Shown here piece by piece: positions 31,958 to 41,100 of a DNA stretch of 64,000 bases. This DNA comes from an uncultured Emticicia sp. GTDB taxonomy: Bacteria > Bacteroidota > Bacteroidia > Cytophagales > Spirosomataceae. Within the stretch, counting starts at the first letter, position 1, and each line of letters opens with the position of its first letter. The position numbers and the translations under genes are program-made. The notes beneath the pieces were generated by a model. The model saw nothing but the letters and a program-made list of their open reading frames with translations. It did no database searches and was not told the DNA's origin. The stretch is from the NCBI RefSeq assembly GCF_937903345.1, contig NZ_CALCZQ010000052.1:186001-250000 (forward strand). The letters are read 5' to 3'.

Positions 31958-33184
31958 TTAATTAATCACTCTCTCAAGTGTTTGGGTCTTCATTTCGGTT
32001 TCGTTCCACTCCTTTTCTGCGTTTGAATCAGCCGTGATTCCACAACCAGCATAGAGTGTTGCGATATTTTTTTCGATTTTCATCGTGCGTAAATTCACAA
32101 AAATATGTGATTCTACCTTTCCTTCACTTGATTGAATGTTTACTGGTCCTAGAAATCCACTAAAAAAGTCACGGTCATAACCTTCATTTTTTAAAATAAA
32201 CTCAGTGGCTGATTCTTTTGGCATGCCGCAGACTGCTGAGGTTGGGTGCAGTAAATCAAGCATAACCGTTGCCAATTGAGAAAAATTAATAGCTACCGTA
32301 TCAATGATTATATCAGTACGAAGGTGCATAAGATTACCCGCAATTACTGTTTTTGGCCCTTCTTCCTCAAATTCTCGGACTCTGATTTTTTTCAGACAAT
32401 TAATGATGTACCTAGTCACGAACGATTGTTCTTCTATTTCTTTTTGTCTCCATAAAGCTTCTGATGGTTTAATTAAATTTCTATTTAAATCAAAAGCCGA
32501 TTGAGTGCCTGCTAGTGCCATTGTTCGGAAAATTCCTGCTGAGTCTTGACTTACGAGTGTTTCCGGTGAAGCACCCATCCAGACAACACCTAAATGTGGC
32601 ATTGAAACTGCCGAAACAAAAGCAGAAGCATAAGTTTCGCAAAGTTTATCGAATATGCTAATAATATCAAAATCGGCGGGTAAAACTATTTGTTTGGTGC
32701 GAGAAAGTACAACTTTCTGAATTACTCCCTTCTCGATTTCGGAGATGCCTTTTTCAACTAAATCTATAAATGCTTGTTTGGTTTTTGTTTGCTTTTTGGT
32801 GGGATTATTGGTCAAAACAGCACTTAACGATTGATTTTTACCTTTCATTAACTCAATAAAGTTTGGGTTAAGTGACGAAGGTGAAACGACTTCTTTAAAA
32901 TCCTCGATTTGTGTTGACTCTTTTCCATTGAAAATATAATGAAGGTCAGCTTTCAAGAAAAAAGTTTTATCCCCTTCAGGATTTATGAAAGGCGAAAAAG
33001 CAAAACCAGCACCAAGTTCTTCAAAATCTATTTTTGATTGGTTAGGGATTGTTTTAAATGATGTAAGGAAATGCTTCTCAGATTGACCGGGTAGTCGCCA
33101 AATTGCTGTTGGGAAATCAAGACTTTTAGCTGAGTTCCAAAGGTCTTGACGAGAATTTTTATGTTCTATTTTAATTGTTGTCAT
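31958..33184 (-). CDS. menF: Isochorismate synthase
   Basis: 408 aa, chorismate-binding (anthranilate synthase component I) fold. It converts chorismate to isochorismate for menaquinone, the main quinone in Bacteroidota, or for a siderophore. Conserved segments include KVVLSRTKQIVLP, PETLVSQDSAGIFRTMALAG, the motif LHPTSAVCGMPKESATEFI and FSGFLGPV with a closing LYAGCGITADSNAEKEW. No other men gene and no siderophore gene lies nearby, so menaquinone is the simpler guess. It is monocistronic, and convergent with the upstream barrel gene. Confidence 0.9.
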   Translation of the reverse strand: MTTIKIEHKNSRQDLWNSAKSLDFPTAIWRLPGQSEKHFLTSFKTIPNQSKIDFEELGAGFAFSPFINPEGDKTFFLKADLHYIFNGKESTQIEDFKEVVSPSSLNPNFIELMKGKNQSLSAVLTNNPTKKQTKTKQAFIDLVEKGISEIEKGVIQKVVLSRTKQIVLPADFDIISIFDKLCETYASAFVSAVSMPHLGVVWMGASPETLVSQDSAGIFRTMALAGTQSAFDLNRNLIKPSEALWRQKEIEEQSFVTRYIINCLKKIRVREFEEEGPKTVIAGNLMHLRTDIIIDTVAINFSQLATVMLDLLHPTSAVCGMPKESATEFILKNEGYDRDFFSGFLGPVNIQSSEGKVESHIFVNLRTMKIEKNIATLYAGCGITADSNAEKEWNETEMKTQTLERVIN

Positions 33185-33423
33185 GAAGTATTGTAAAAAT
33201 CTTTCAGTAGAAAAATAGAATATATTACTGAAATTGAATTGTTTGTTAGTTTTAATAGGCGAACTTCAGATTTGTGCCTACATACTAAACAAAATTCAAA
33301 AGAAAATATTCCTAAAATTAGAAGAAGTTTTTTTGGAAAGTAGATTTTAGTATGATTATTGTATAAAATCAAACTAAATATATACTAAAAAGGCAATTCT
33401 GCTATTCAAAGAAAAACAAAGCG

Positions 33424-34755
33424 ATGAATAAAATCTTATACATTCTGATTATGCTGCCATTTTTATCGTATGCGATTGATGATAAGGGTATTAAGTTTAA
33501 AGAAGGCTCATGGTCAGAGATTCTGAATGAAGCAAAAAAGCAAAATAAACTTGTTTTTGTTGACATTTATACGACTTGGTGTGGGCCTTGCAAAATGATG
33601 TCGACCAAGATTTTTACAGTAAATATTGTTGGCGAAAAATATAATGAGTCGTTTGTCAATTATAAGATTGATGCCGAAAAAGGGGAAGGAATCGAACTTG
33701 CTAAAATGTATGCAATCACGGCTTATCCGACTTACTTATTCGTAAATGGGAATGGCGAATTGGTCTATCGAACAATGGGAGCAATGCCAGCTGAAAAGCT
33801 TCTAATTGAAGCCGAAAAAGCACTTTTGGCTGGTAAAACTCATACTTCTTTAGACGTATTGGAGAAAGAGTTTAAGATTGGGAAACGTGATCCTGATTTT
33901 TTGTATAAATACATGAAGCGAAAAAGCCTAATGGGTGGCGAAAATGTAGTTTTGTTAGATGAATATCTTAAGGCAATTCCTGCATCTCAATTTAAAACTG
34001 AAAAAGTACTTATTTTGATTGCTGAAAACATCGGAACCATAGAATCGAAGGCATTTCTGATTTTGAGAGATGCCTTGGATAGATACTTGAATATGACGGT
34101 TTCGCAGCAAAAAAATGTCCTAAATGGGCTTTCAAAAGCCAAACTGAATACATTTAAGAAAGCAGTTGATACACGCGATAAGGCCTTGCTCGAAAGGTTA
34201 ATTGATGCTGTAAGAGCAACTTCATATAGCGAAGCGGGTTTTGAGGCTGAAGAAAAACAATTTCGCATAGAATATGCCAAAATCACTCGTGATTGCGATA
34301 ACTTCAAAAACATAGCAATAAAAGAAACTACTAAATTGATGGCCAAAACATTAGAAGATTTAGTAGTCGAAACCCAATTAAAAATTATGAATTTTAAAGA
34401 AGATGCAAAAGAGAAAAACTTAGATGAATCCACTCCACAGTTTAAAATGATTTTAGATGATTTAACCAATAATGCTCAAAAATTAACATCTTTTCAGCTT
34501 AACGAATTTGCTTGGGGATATGTGCAGCTAATAAAAAATGAGCAAGATTTAGCAGAAGCAATAAAATGGTCGGAAAGAGCCATTGAACTTTTAGAATCAC
34601 CAACAAATTTGGATACATATGCCATTTTATTGAGCAAACTAGGAAGAAAGAAAGAGGCTATAAAAGCCGAGAAAAAGGCTATTAAACTCGCCAAAAAAGA
34701 AGGTGAAGATACCAAAGGTTTGCAACAGACCTTGAAAGATATAAGGAGAAGTTGA
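33424..34755 (+). CDS. Thioredoxin-fold protein with C-terminal TPR-like helices
   Basis: 443 aa, signal peptide with cleavage near residue 17. The thioredoxin domain has WCGPC (W52, C53, C56) in VFVDIYTTWCGPCKMM, and the cis-Pro loop is YAITAYPTYLF. From about residue 150 the protein is helical, and its end (EAIKWSERAIELLES, LDTYAILLSKLGRKKEAI) reads as TPR-type repeats. It should sit in the periplasm. It may reduce or isomerise disulfides of partner proteins bound through the helical part. Two more thioredoxin-fold proteins follow at 34860 and 35625. Confidence 0.85.
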   Translation: MNKILYILIMLPFLSYAIDDKGIKFKEGSWSEILNEAKKQNKLVFVDIYTTWCGPCKMMSTKIFTVNIVGEKYNESFVNYKIDAEKGEGIELAKMYAITAYPTYLFVNGNGELVYRTMGAMPAEKLLIEAEKALLAGKTHTSLDVLEKEFKIGKRDPDFLYKYMKRKSLMGGENVVLLDEYLKAIPASQFKTEKVLILIAENIGTIESKAFLILRDALDRYLNMTVSQQKNVLNGLSKAKLNTFKKAVDTRDKALLERLIDAVRATSYSEAGFEAEEKQFRIEYAKITRDCDNFKNIAIKETTKLMAKTLEDLVVETQLKIMNFKEDAKEKNLDESTPQFKMILDDLTNNAQKLTSFQLNEFAWGYVQLIKNEQDLAEAIKWSERAIELLESPTNLDTYAILLSKLGRKKEAIKAEKKAIKLAKKEGEDTKGLQQTLKDIRRS

Positions 34756-34859
34756 GTTTTATGAAACAAGTTTTTATTATTTATTTTTTGAATATAATAT
34801 ATTTTTAGAAAAAAAGGCAAGGATTTTGTAGTTGAAATTATAAAAAAATAGCTTCACTA

Positions 34860-35303
34860 ATGAAAAAGATGATTTTCACAATGAGCATTATATGTCTCAT
34901 TGTATTGGTATATGCATGCGGTAGAGGTAATATAAAGCAGATAAATTTTATAAAAAACAATGAAAAAACATTGGAGCAAATGCTAACACAAGCAAAAGTA
35001 CATAAGAAAATTCTTTTTGTTGATGTTTACACAACATGGTGTGGGCCATGTAAATGGATGGATGAAAATACATTCAAAGATTCTCGCGTGAGCCAAAAAT
35101 TTAATAAAACTTTTCTGAACTTTAAAGTTGATGGCGATTCGTTTGAAGGTGTAAATGTTGGCATTATTCACCGAGTAGAATCGTATCCTACCTATTTATT
35201 TGTCGCTCCAAATGGAAAGGTTATTCACCGAATTGAAGGAACGATCTCGCCCGAGGGTTTGGTTCGAGAAGCTGATTTCGTGGTAAATCGTGCTTCTAAG
35301 TAG
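34860..35303 (+). CDS. Thioredoxin-family lipoprotein
   Basis: 147 aa. The signal peptide ends in a lipobox LVYAC with Cys20, so it is a lipoprotein. The active site is WCGPC (W60, C61, C64) in VDVYTTWCGPCKWM, with a cis-Pro region ESYPTYLFV. Only the thioredoxin fold is present. It lies 104 bases behind the TPR-bearing thioredoxin on the same strand, and both share the DVYTTWCGPCK style, so tandem duplication is likely. It probably acts in the periplasm on disulfides. Confidence 0.88.
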   Translation: MKKMIFTMSIICLIVLVYACGRGNIKQINFIKNNEKTLEQMLTQAKVHKKILFVDVYTTWCGPCKWMDENTFKDSRVSQKFNKTFLNFKVDGDSFEGVNVGIIHRVESYPTYLFVAPNGKVIHRIEGTISPEGLVREADFVVNRASK

Positions 35304-35570
35304 TTTTTATGCCTTAACAATAAAATTAATTCAAAAACCTTAACTGAAAGCATATTTTTAGGTTATTTTCTAATTATTAAAAGTATTAAAGTACTTTATT
35401 TATGCCATGAAAATATACTAAATCCAACTTATGTAAAGTATCAAGTGAATCTAAAATAGGTTTTGGAAATTTAAAATCTGCTATAAAACTAAAAATTCTT
35501 AATATTTGTCGCAAAAAACAAATTTACTACTGTCAAATTCTTACAAACTAAGGAAACCATAAAATATAGA
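35304..35570. other. AT-rich intergenic stretch
   Basis: About 270 bases between two convergent thioredoxin genes with no credible gene. Confidence 0.5.
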
Positions 35571-35611
35571 AAAGGTCCAACTTTATGAAAGGAAAGTTAG
35601 ATCTTTTTTAG
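35571..35611 (-). terminator. Terminator of the third thioredoxin gene
   Basis: Arms AAAGGTCCAACTTT (35571-35584) and AAAGTTAGATCTTT (35593-35606) pair with two G-T positions. The hairpin is just beyond the stop at 35625 on the minus strand. Confidence 0.65.
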
Positions 35612-35624
35612 ATATCATTATCAA

Positions 35625-36182
35625 TCAAAGCTTTGGTAATGCATGTTTGAAAACTTCTTTATAGGTTCCAACTTTGTATTGCTCAAAAGGTTCTTTTTTA
35701 TTATAATCTCCACCCAGATAAGTCACTATTTCATGAAATGACTTAGCATTTAAGAAGCCGGGTAAAGGCTGAATCATGTTATACTGAGCATCCAAAAATA
35801 CAGTAGTCGGATAGCTCATTTTACCTTGTAAAAGTGCCACCGCAGCCTGATTTGCTCCACTATTAGCATCGTAACTATATTTGGTGCTTCCGATAATTAT
35901 ATCTTGTTTAGACTCGGCATCGAGTTTCACCATGTAGAAATTCTTATTCAAATATTCAATTATTGCGGGGTTTGTATAAGTTTCTCTATCCATTACTTTA
36001 CACCAACCACACCATACCGTGTAAACATCTACTATGGTTTTACGAGGCTCTTTTTGTGTAAGGTTATATGCTTCTTGAATCGTAAGCCACTTTAATTCAT
36101 TTATCGCCGAAGTTGTTTTTTGTTGAGCAAAACAATTACCCGATAAGCTAATTGATGCTATAAAAAGAAATATTTTTTTCAT
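35625..36182 (-). CDS. Thioredoxin-family periplasmic protein
   Basis: 185 aa from the ATG at 36182, giving a signal peptide MKKIFLFIASISLSGNCFAQ. The active site is WCGWC (W57, C58, C61) in VDVYTVWCGWCKVM, a CxxC variant with Trp in place of Pro. The fold continues to a cis-Pro region YPTTVFLDA. The Trp in CGWC differs from the two neighbours and can change redox potential. It is convergent with the lipoprotein thioredoxin. The role is probably disulfide reduction in the periplasm. Confidence 0.87.
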   Translation of the reverse strand: MKKIFLFIASISLSGNCFAQQKTTSAINELKWLTIQEAYNLTQKEPRKTIVDVYTVWCGWCKVMDRETYTNPAIIEYLNKNFYMVKLDAESKQDIIIGSTKYSYDANSGANQAAVALLQGKMSYPTTVFLDAQYNMIQPLPGFLNAKSFHEIVTYLGGDYNKKEPFEQYKVGTYKEVFKHALPKL

Positions 36183-36464
36183 TTCTGTGATTTTTATCCT
36201 ACAACGATTTTGCATAATTAATATTGAAGGTTTAAAATAAAACGAAATTGCAAAAATTATAACTAAAAATCAAAAATTATCTAAGAATTGAAATCGAATA
36301 TTTGGCCGAAATCTTTTATTTGGGAGTTCATCAGGTTTTTAATCTGTTAAACAATTCTGCGTGGAGTAACTTTTATAAATTTGTTAAATGATTGCGTAAA
36401 TTGTTTCATTTATATTAATAATCATCAAAAAAACTCAAATGACCAATAGGTAGGTGAATACTTC
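36183..36464. other. AT-rich divergent intergenic region
   Basis: About 280 bases between the divergent thioredoxin and DUF421 genes. Apart from the DUF421 promoter at its end, nothing is seen. Confidence 0.5.
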
Positions 36465-36494
36465 TTGATTTATGCCCAGGATAGTCTATATTTG
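36465..36494 (+). promoter_or_regulatory. Promoter of the DUF421 gene
   Basis: TTG (36465-36467), 19 bases, TATATTTG (36487-36494) fits the phylum consensus. The leader to the ATG at 36521 is about 20 bases. Confidence 0.75.
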
Positions 36495-36520
36495 AAAAAC
36501 AAAGAATTTATATTTATACA

Positions 36521-37027
36521 ATGACAGAATATTTTGACCTAATGCTGCGAGCAGGAGCTGTATATGTTTTTATTGTGGTGGCGATTAAGCTTTTCGGAAA
36601 GAAAGAACTTTCACAGCTTTCGGTCGTCGATTTGGTATTTATCCTATTAATAAGCAATGCCGTACAGAATGCAATGGTCGGCTCAAATACTTCATTAGCT
36701 GGTGGTATTGTGGCCGCGAGTACACTTTTTATTATAAATTATGTCTTAAAAAAACTTATCTTGCGTTTCAAACCGATTGAAAGATTAATTGAAGGTGAGC
36801 CAATTATGCTGATTTATGAAGGGGAAATTCAGCAAAGTAATGTTGAAAAAGCTGGATTTACTATTCAAGAACTCAATGCTGCAGTGCGAGAGCATGGCGT
36901 TGATACTATCGAAAATGTAAATTTGGCAATGCTCGAAGTTGATGGAAATATTAGCGTCTTATCCGAAAACTACCAATCAAAAACTCGCAAAAGGCGGGTA
37001 CATAAAATTTTAGGAGAATCTCAGTAA
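36521..37027 (+). CDS. DUF421 (YetF-type) membrane protein
   Basis: 168 aa. Three hydrophobic spans fill residues about 10-80 (VYVFIVVAIKLFG, LVFILLISNAVQNAM, GIVAASTLFIINYVLKKL). The signature KKELSQLSVVDLVFILLIS is characteristic of DUF421. The C-terminal soluble part contains GEPIMLIYEGEIQQSNVEKA and the E(L/M)xxxxREHG-like ELNAAVREHGV. Members of this family are found in spore formers and Bacteroidota; a clear function is lacking. It has its own promoter. Confidence 0.88.
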   Translation: MTEYFDLMLRAGAVYVFIVVAIKLFGKKELSQLSVVDLVFILLISNAVQNAMVGSNTSLAGGIVAASTLFIINYVLKKLILRFKPIERLIEGEPIMLIYEGEIQQSNVEKAGFTIQELNAAVREHGVDTIENVNLAMLEVDGNISVLSENYQSKTRKRRVHKILGESQ

Positions 37028-37127
37028 TTTTCAACAAAACCATAATACATTTACGACGTAGGTTTTTTGTGTAATAAGCGGCTATTTTTCAGTGTTTTTT
37101 AAATAAATTATAATGTTTGTTACATTT

Positions 37128-37661
37128 TTAATGTTCTATAAAAAACATCTTTTGGGCTTCTTCTTTCAGTGTTTTAAGGGCTTCGTCGGTTAGCTGTTTG
37201 TTTTCACTGATTACTTTTTCAAATATTTTTTTTGAAAGATTGATTGAAGTTGAATCTGATGAAATTTCGGAGGCTGATGTATTAATCAAAGCTACAACGT
37301 CATTCATTGCAATACAAGTCTTTTGCCAAGTTTCGTGCGATATATAAACCTGCTGAGTTAGGTTATGATTAAATTCTTCTCTGATTTCTTGTAATAAAAT
37401 TTGTTGATAATCAATGGAATGTATGTCGGGGCTTCCGAGCCTTATAAGTAACTTAGCGGGTGTAATTCGCTCCAAAAAAAGTGTCATACGCTCATAAGCT
37501 TGAAGACGAAGAGGAGTCGTAATTTCGATAGTTTTTAATTTGATATCCAGTTCTTTTTGCTCGAATTGTTTTTGTAGGAAGGTTTGAGCCATAAGGTACA
37601 TGCCGTAAAGAACGGCTGCCGCAGGAATCAAAATTTTAAGTAATTCGATGATAGATTGCAT
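37128..37661 (-). CDS. Membrane-anchored coiled protein (DUF7935-like)
   Basis: 177 aa with one membrane span at about residues 6-28 (ELLKILIPAAAVLYGMYLMA). The remainder is helical and soluble (TTPLRLQAYERMTLFLERIT and LLQEIREEFNHNLTQQVYIS), with no catalytic motif. Similar uncharacterised proteins occur in Bacteroidota. The soluble part is in the cytoplasm if the N-terminus is outside. It is convergent with the DUF421 gene. Confidence 0.72.
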   Translation of the reverse strand: MQSIIELLKILIPAAAVLYGMYLMAQTFLQKQFEQKELDIKLKTIEITTPLRLQAYERMTLFLERITPAKLLIRLGSPDIHSIDYQQILLQEIREEFNHNLTQQVYISHETWQKTCIAMNDVVALINTSASEISSDSTSINLSKKIFEKVISENKQLTDEALKTLKEEAQKMFFIEH

Positions 37662-37752
37662 TATTTTTATTTTTTTTACTTACAAAAGTAAGATAAGCAA
37701 TTGGTGCTTCAAAATCTTTCTTAAATATTGAGGATATCCTAATGAGAACCGC

Positions 37753-37784
37753 TTGTAAAATCACTTAAATCATGGCTATATTTG
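37753..37784 (+). promoter_or_regulatory. Promoter of the IscA-like gene
   Basis: TTG (37753-37755), 21 bases, TATATTTG (37777-37784). The box ends only five bases before the ATG at 37789, so the transcript may be leaderless. Confidence 0.6.
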
Positions 37785-37788
37785 TATC

Positions 37789-38070
37789 ATGGTAACTTTT
37801 TCGGTAATTGCTCGTAAAGAAATATTAAAAAGTCTTACTTCTTCACAAATACCGGAAGGCTACCGCCTAAGGGTTGGTTTGAAGGGTGGAGCTTGCTCGG
37901 CAACTTATCTTTTAGGGCTTGATAAGGCAACCGAAAACGATGAGCTTTACGAAGTAGATGGAGTTAAGGTGCTTATAGATAAGCGGCATTTGATGTATTT
38001 GATAGGCGTAAGAATTGATTATGTCGATACCGAATCGGGAATGGGTTTTACGATAGAAAAAGAAAATTAA
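37789..38070 (+). CDS. HesB/IscA-like protein lacking the C-terminal cysteine pair
   Basis: 93 aa. The N-terminus VTFSVIARKEILKSLTSSQI and LRVGLKGGACSATYLLGLDK match the A-type Fe-S carrier fold; Cys36 in GGACSA is the first of the three usual cysteines. At the C-terminus, where CGCG is expected, it reads ESGMGFTIEKEN, so the second and third cysteines are missing. It may bind iron or a cluster with one Cys per subunit, or have lost that role. The start is supported by the family's usual N-terminus and a very close promoter. The following gene is a sensor kinase on the same strand. Confidence 0.83.
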   Translation: MVTFSVIARKEILKSLTSSQIPEGYRLRVGLKGGACSATYLLGLDKATENDELYEVDGVKVLIDKRHLMYLIGVRIDYVDTESGMGFTIEKEN

Positions 38071-38180
38071 AAAATCCATAATCATTATCGGAATGGCGTT
38101 TCAATTGGGAGACGGTCAAGGTTTTTTTTTGCAGGAATATTACCGAATAAGAAAAGACACTCTAATTTACTAATGGTTTA

Positions 38181-41100
38181 TTGTCTTTGGCATGGTTTTC
38201 GTTGAAAAGTAAGGGTAATATTTTATCAGAAAAAGCATTGGAGCTTCTTAAAAAACATATTTTCCTAATTCTTTCGGTAGTTTTATTTGGCGTTGCGGCA
38301 TTAAATTTTTTCATTTTAGAGAAAGATGCCCCAGGTGCTTCAGAGCAACATTATATCTCTTCTATTAAAAGTAGGGTTAAATCGAAAATACTTATCTCGA
38401 AAAACGAACTGGTAAATGTTTCTCTGCAATACCAAAAATCTTCGGGGAATTCTTTTTTGAACTTTGAGACCCATACAGTATATCCATATTTCGTTTTTAG
38501 TAATGGGCAGTTAATTTATTGGTCTGACCACAGATACGTGCCAGATTATAGGCAGCTAACGAAGGGAGAGCAAACATGTTTGTTATATGATGATAAAGGT
38601 AAGTACATCACTAATTCAGTAGCATTTAATTTAAAAGGAGCTAAAGTAGAAATCTTCTCTTTAATAAATCTTTATCGAAGGTTTAGGAATGAAAATGACT
38701 ATTTAAAAAATGGCTATAATCATGAGATTTTTATTACCGAGCCAAGGGAGATCAGCAATCAGCCCAATATTAAAAGTCTTTATAATATTGACGATGATAA
38801 TGGCAAATATTTATTTACAATTATTCCACCACAAATCGAAAAAATCAATTCGCCTAATATTCCAACCAACACACTTTTTTTGTTGGCTCTTAGTATTTTA
38901 CTTTTCGGCGTTTATATAATTATTTGGATTTCTAGACTACGTAAAAAACACCAATTTGGTCGAGCATTTATTTTGCTGATGTTATATTTGTTTTTTGTGC
39001 GTCTAATAATGCTAGCCAATAGTATTCCTTTTATTTTTTATGAGTCGAGTTTGTTTAACCCTAAGTTTTTGACTGTTAGTGAGTTAGCTCCATCTTTAGG
39101 CGATGTGCTTCTCAATGCGATAGTTGTATTTATATTAGCTGTTTATTTAGTACAGAGTTTTTATCGCTCAACACTCTACTATAAATTATTTAAAGCCCCG
39201 AAAGTTTTCCAGAATATACTTTCGATAACTTTGGTAGTAATTGCTATTTTATATACATTTATTTCTTACAGAAACCTTTGTAATATTTACGAAAAATCTC
39301 AATTTAGCCTCGACCTTTCACTAAGTATTTCGTTTGCTACGCTGAAAATTGCTACTTTATGGTTTTATCTGATTTTATCGGCTATTTTCTTTTTGGTTTT
39401 GCATCTATCAAGTAGTCTATTTTTAAGAATAAATAAAAATACAAAAAAAGGCATAATTAACTGGTTATTGGGTTTGGTGATCGGCTCAATAATTATTGCA
39501 ATTTTGGATCAATTTAGATGGATTTATATACTCACAGGTGTATATTTCTTGATGGTTTATCATTTCAAATACACTCGTTTTTTGTATAGTTTTAAGTACA
39601 AAACCACGATTTATTTTTTTACCGGTGCTTTTGTATTTGCCTTGATTGCGATGTATGTGATTAGAGCAGAAGAGCAGAAAAAAGACTATTTTGACAAGCA
39701 GAATTTTGGACAAAAATATTTAGCCGAGAATGATTTATTGGGTGAAGGTTTACTTACAAGAGTAGTTCAGACCATTGAGGAGGATTCATCAATTCGAGAA
39801 GCCTTTAATCGTCAAACACTTGCACGTGAGCAAACGCAACAACTCATAAAGAGTAAACACCTTGATTTGTATTTTGACCGTTATGATACAGAGGTATTGG
39901 CGTTTGATAGTAAGGGTAACTCACTCGATTTAATGGAAGGTGCAAAGAATCTTTCTTTTTATGAGAAAACTTTCAAACAACTAGCATATAAGACTGCAAA
40001 TCCTTCGGTATTTTTTATTAATGATGTTGGAAATAATTTTATTAAACAATACTTGGCTTTTATTCCGATTCAGGAAAATTCGAGTTTGGTTGGCCATGTC
40101 GTGCTAGATTTGAAACTTCGTGATGAATTTGCTCAAAGCGTTTATCCAGAATTGTTATTGGATAAAAAGTTTACACAAACCCCCGATACCAAGAATTATA
40201 GCTATGCCATTTATGATAAAGCTAATCGCTTGATATTCAGTTCAGGAAGTTATAATTATATAAGAAAATTACCTGTAAGTGTATTGTCAGATTCAATACT
40301 TTATGAAAAAGGCATTGAATTGAATGACTTTACACATGTAGGAAAAATTGGACAAAATGGGCGTAAAATCGTGATTTCGGCAAAATATCAAGAATGGCGT
40401 AATCTATTTTCTAATTTCTCATTTTTGTTTTTACTTTCGGTACTTTTTATCATTATTATTATGATTTTGTATGCGATTCGCTACGGATTAAAAAACCTGA
40501 ACGTTAATTTCGCTACTAAAATCCAGCTATATATCAATGCTGCATTTTTGCTGCCACTGTTGTTAGTGATTATCATTACGTTGAGCGTTATTGATTCCAC
40601 ATTTATTAATAATCAAGAACAAGGCTACCTTGATAATACCAAAAATATCACATCCACGGTTCAACTTCAACTCGAAAACTTTATTCAGAACCGCATGAGT
40701 AGGGCGTTCTTAGAGCAAGAAATCAATGATTTGGCTCGCGATACGAAATTGGATATAAATTTTTATAGCCTAGAAGGAAAGCTCGATTTGACTACTCGAC
40801 CATTGGTTTATGAATATGGTTTGCTTTCAAAATATATTAATCCTGCCGCCTATCGTAGAATCATCGAAGAAAATGAAAACGAGGCTTTATTGCCTGAATC
40901 ATTGGGTAATTTGAAGTATAAAACTGCATACATGAGTATTAAAGGGTATGATAGTAAAACTATTGGTGTAATCGGAATTCCTTTTTTCGATGCTAAACCA
41001 ACGCTGGACCGCCAAGTAACAGACGTGGTGGCTTCGATTTTGAGTGTTTTTGCTTCTTTGTTTTTGATTTTATTGATTTTGTCATATTTTGCCTCAAATA

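Noticed and set aside
33181..33372. 63-aa open frame on the minus strand overlapping the start of menF by four bases
   Set aside because: The ATGA overlap looks like coupling, but the protein has no family features, is rich in Ile/Leu/Phe/Lys as random AT-rich sequence is, and lies in the menF leader.
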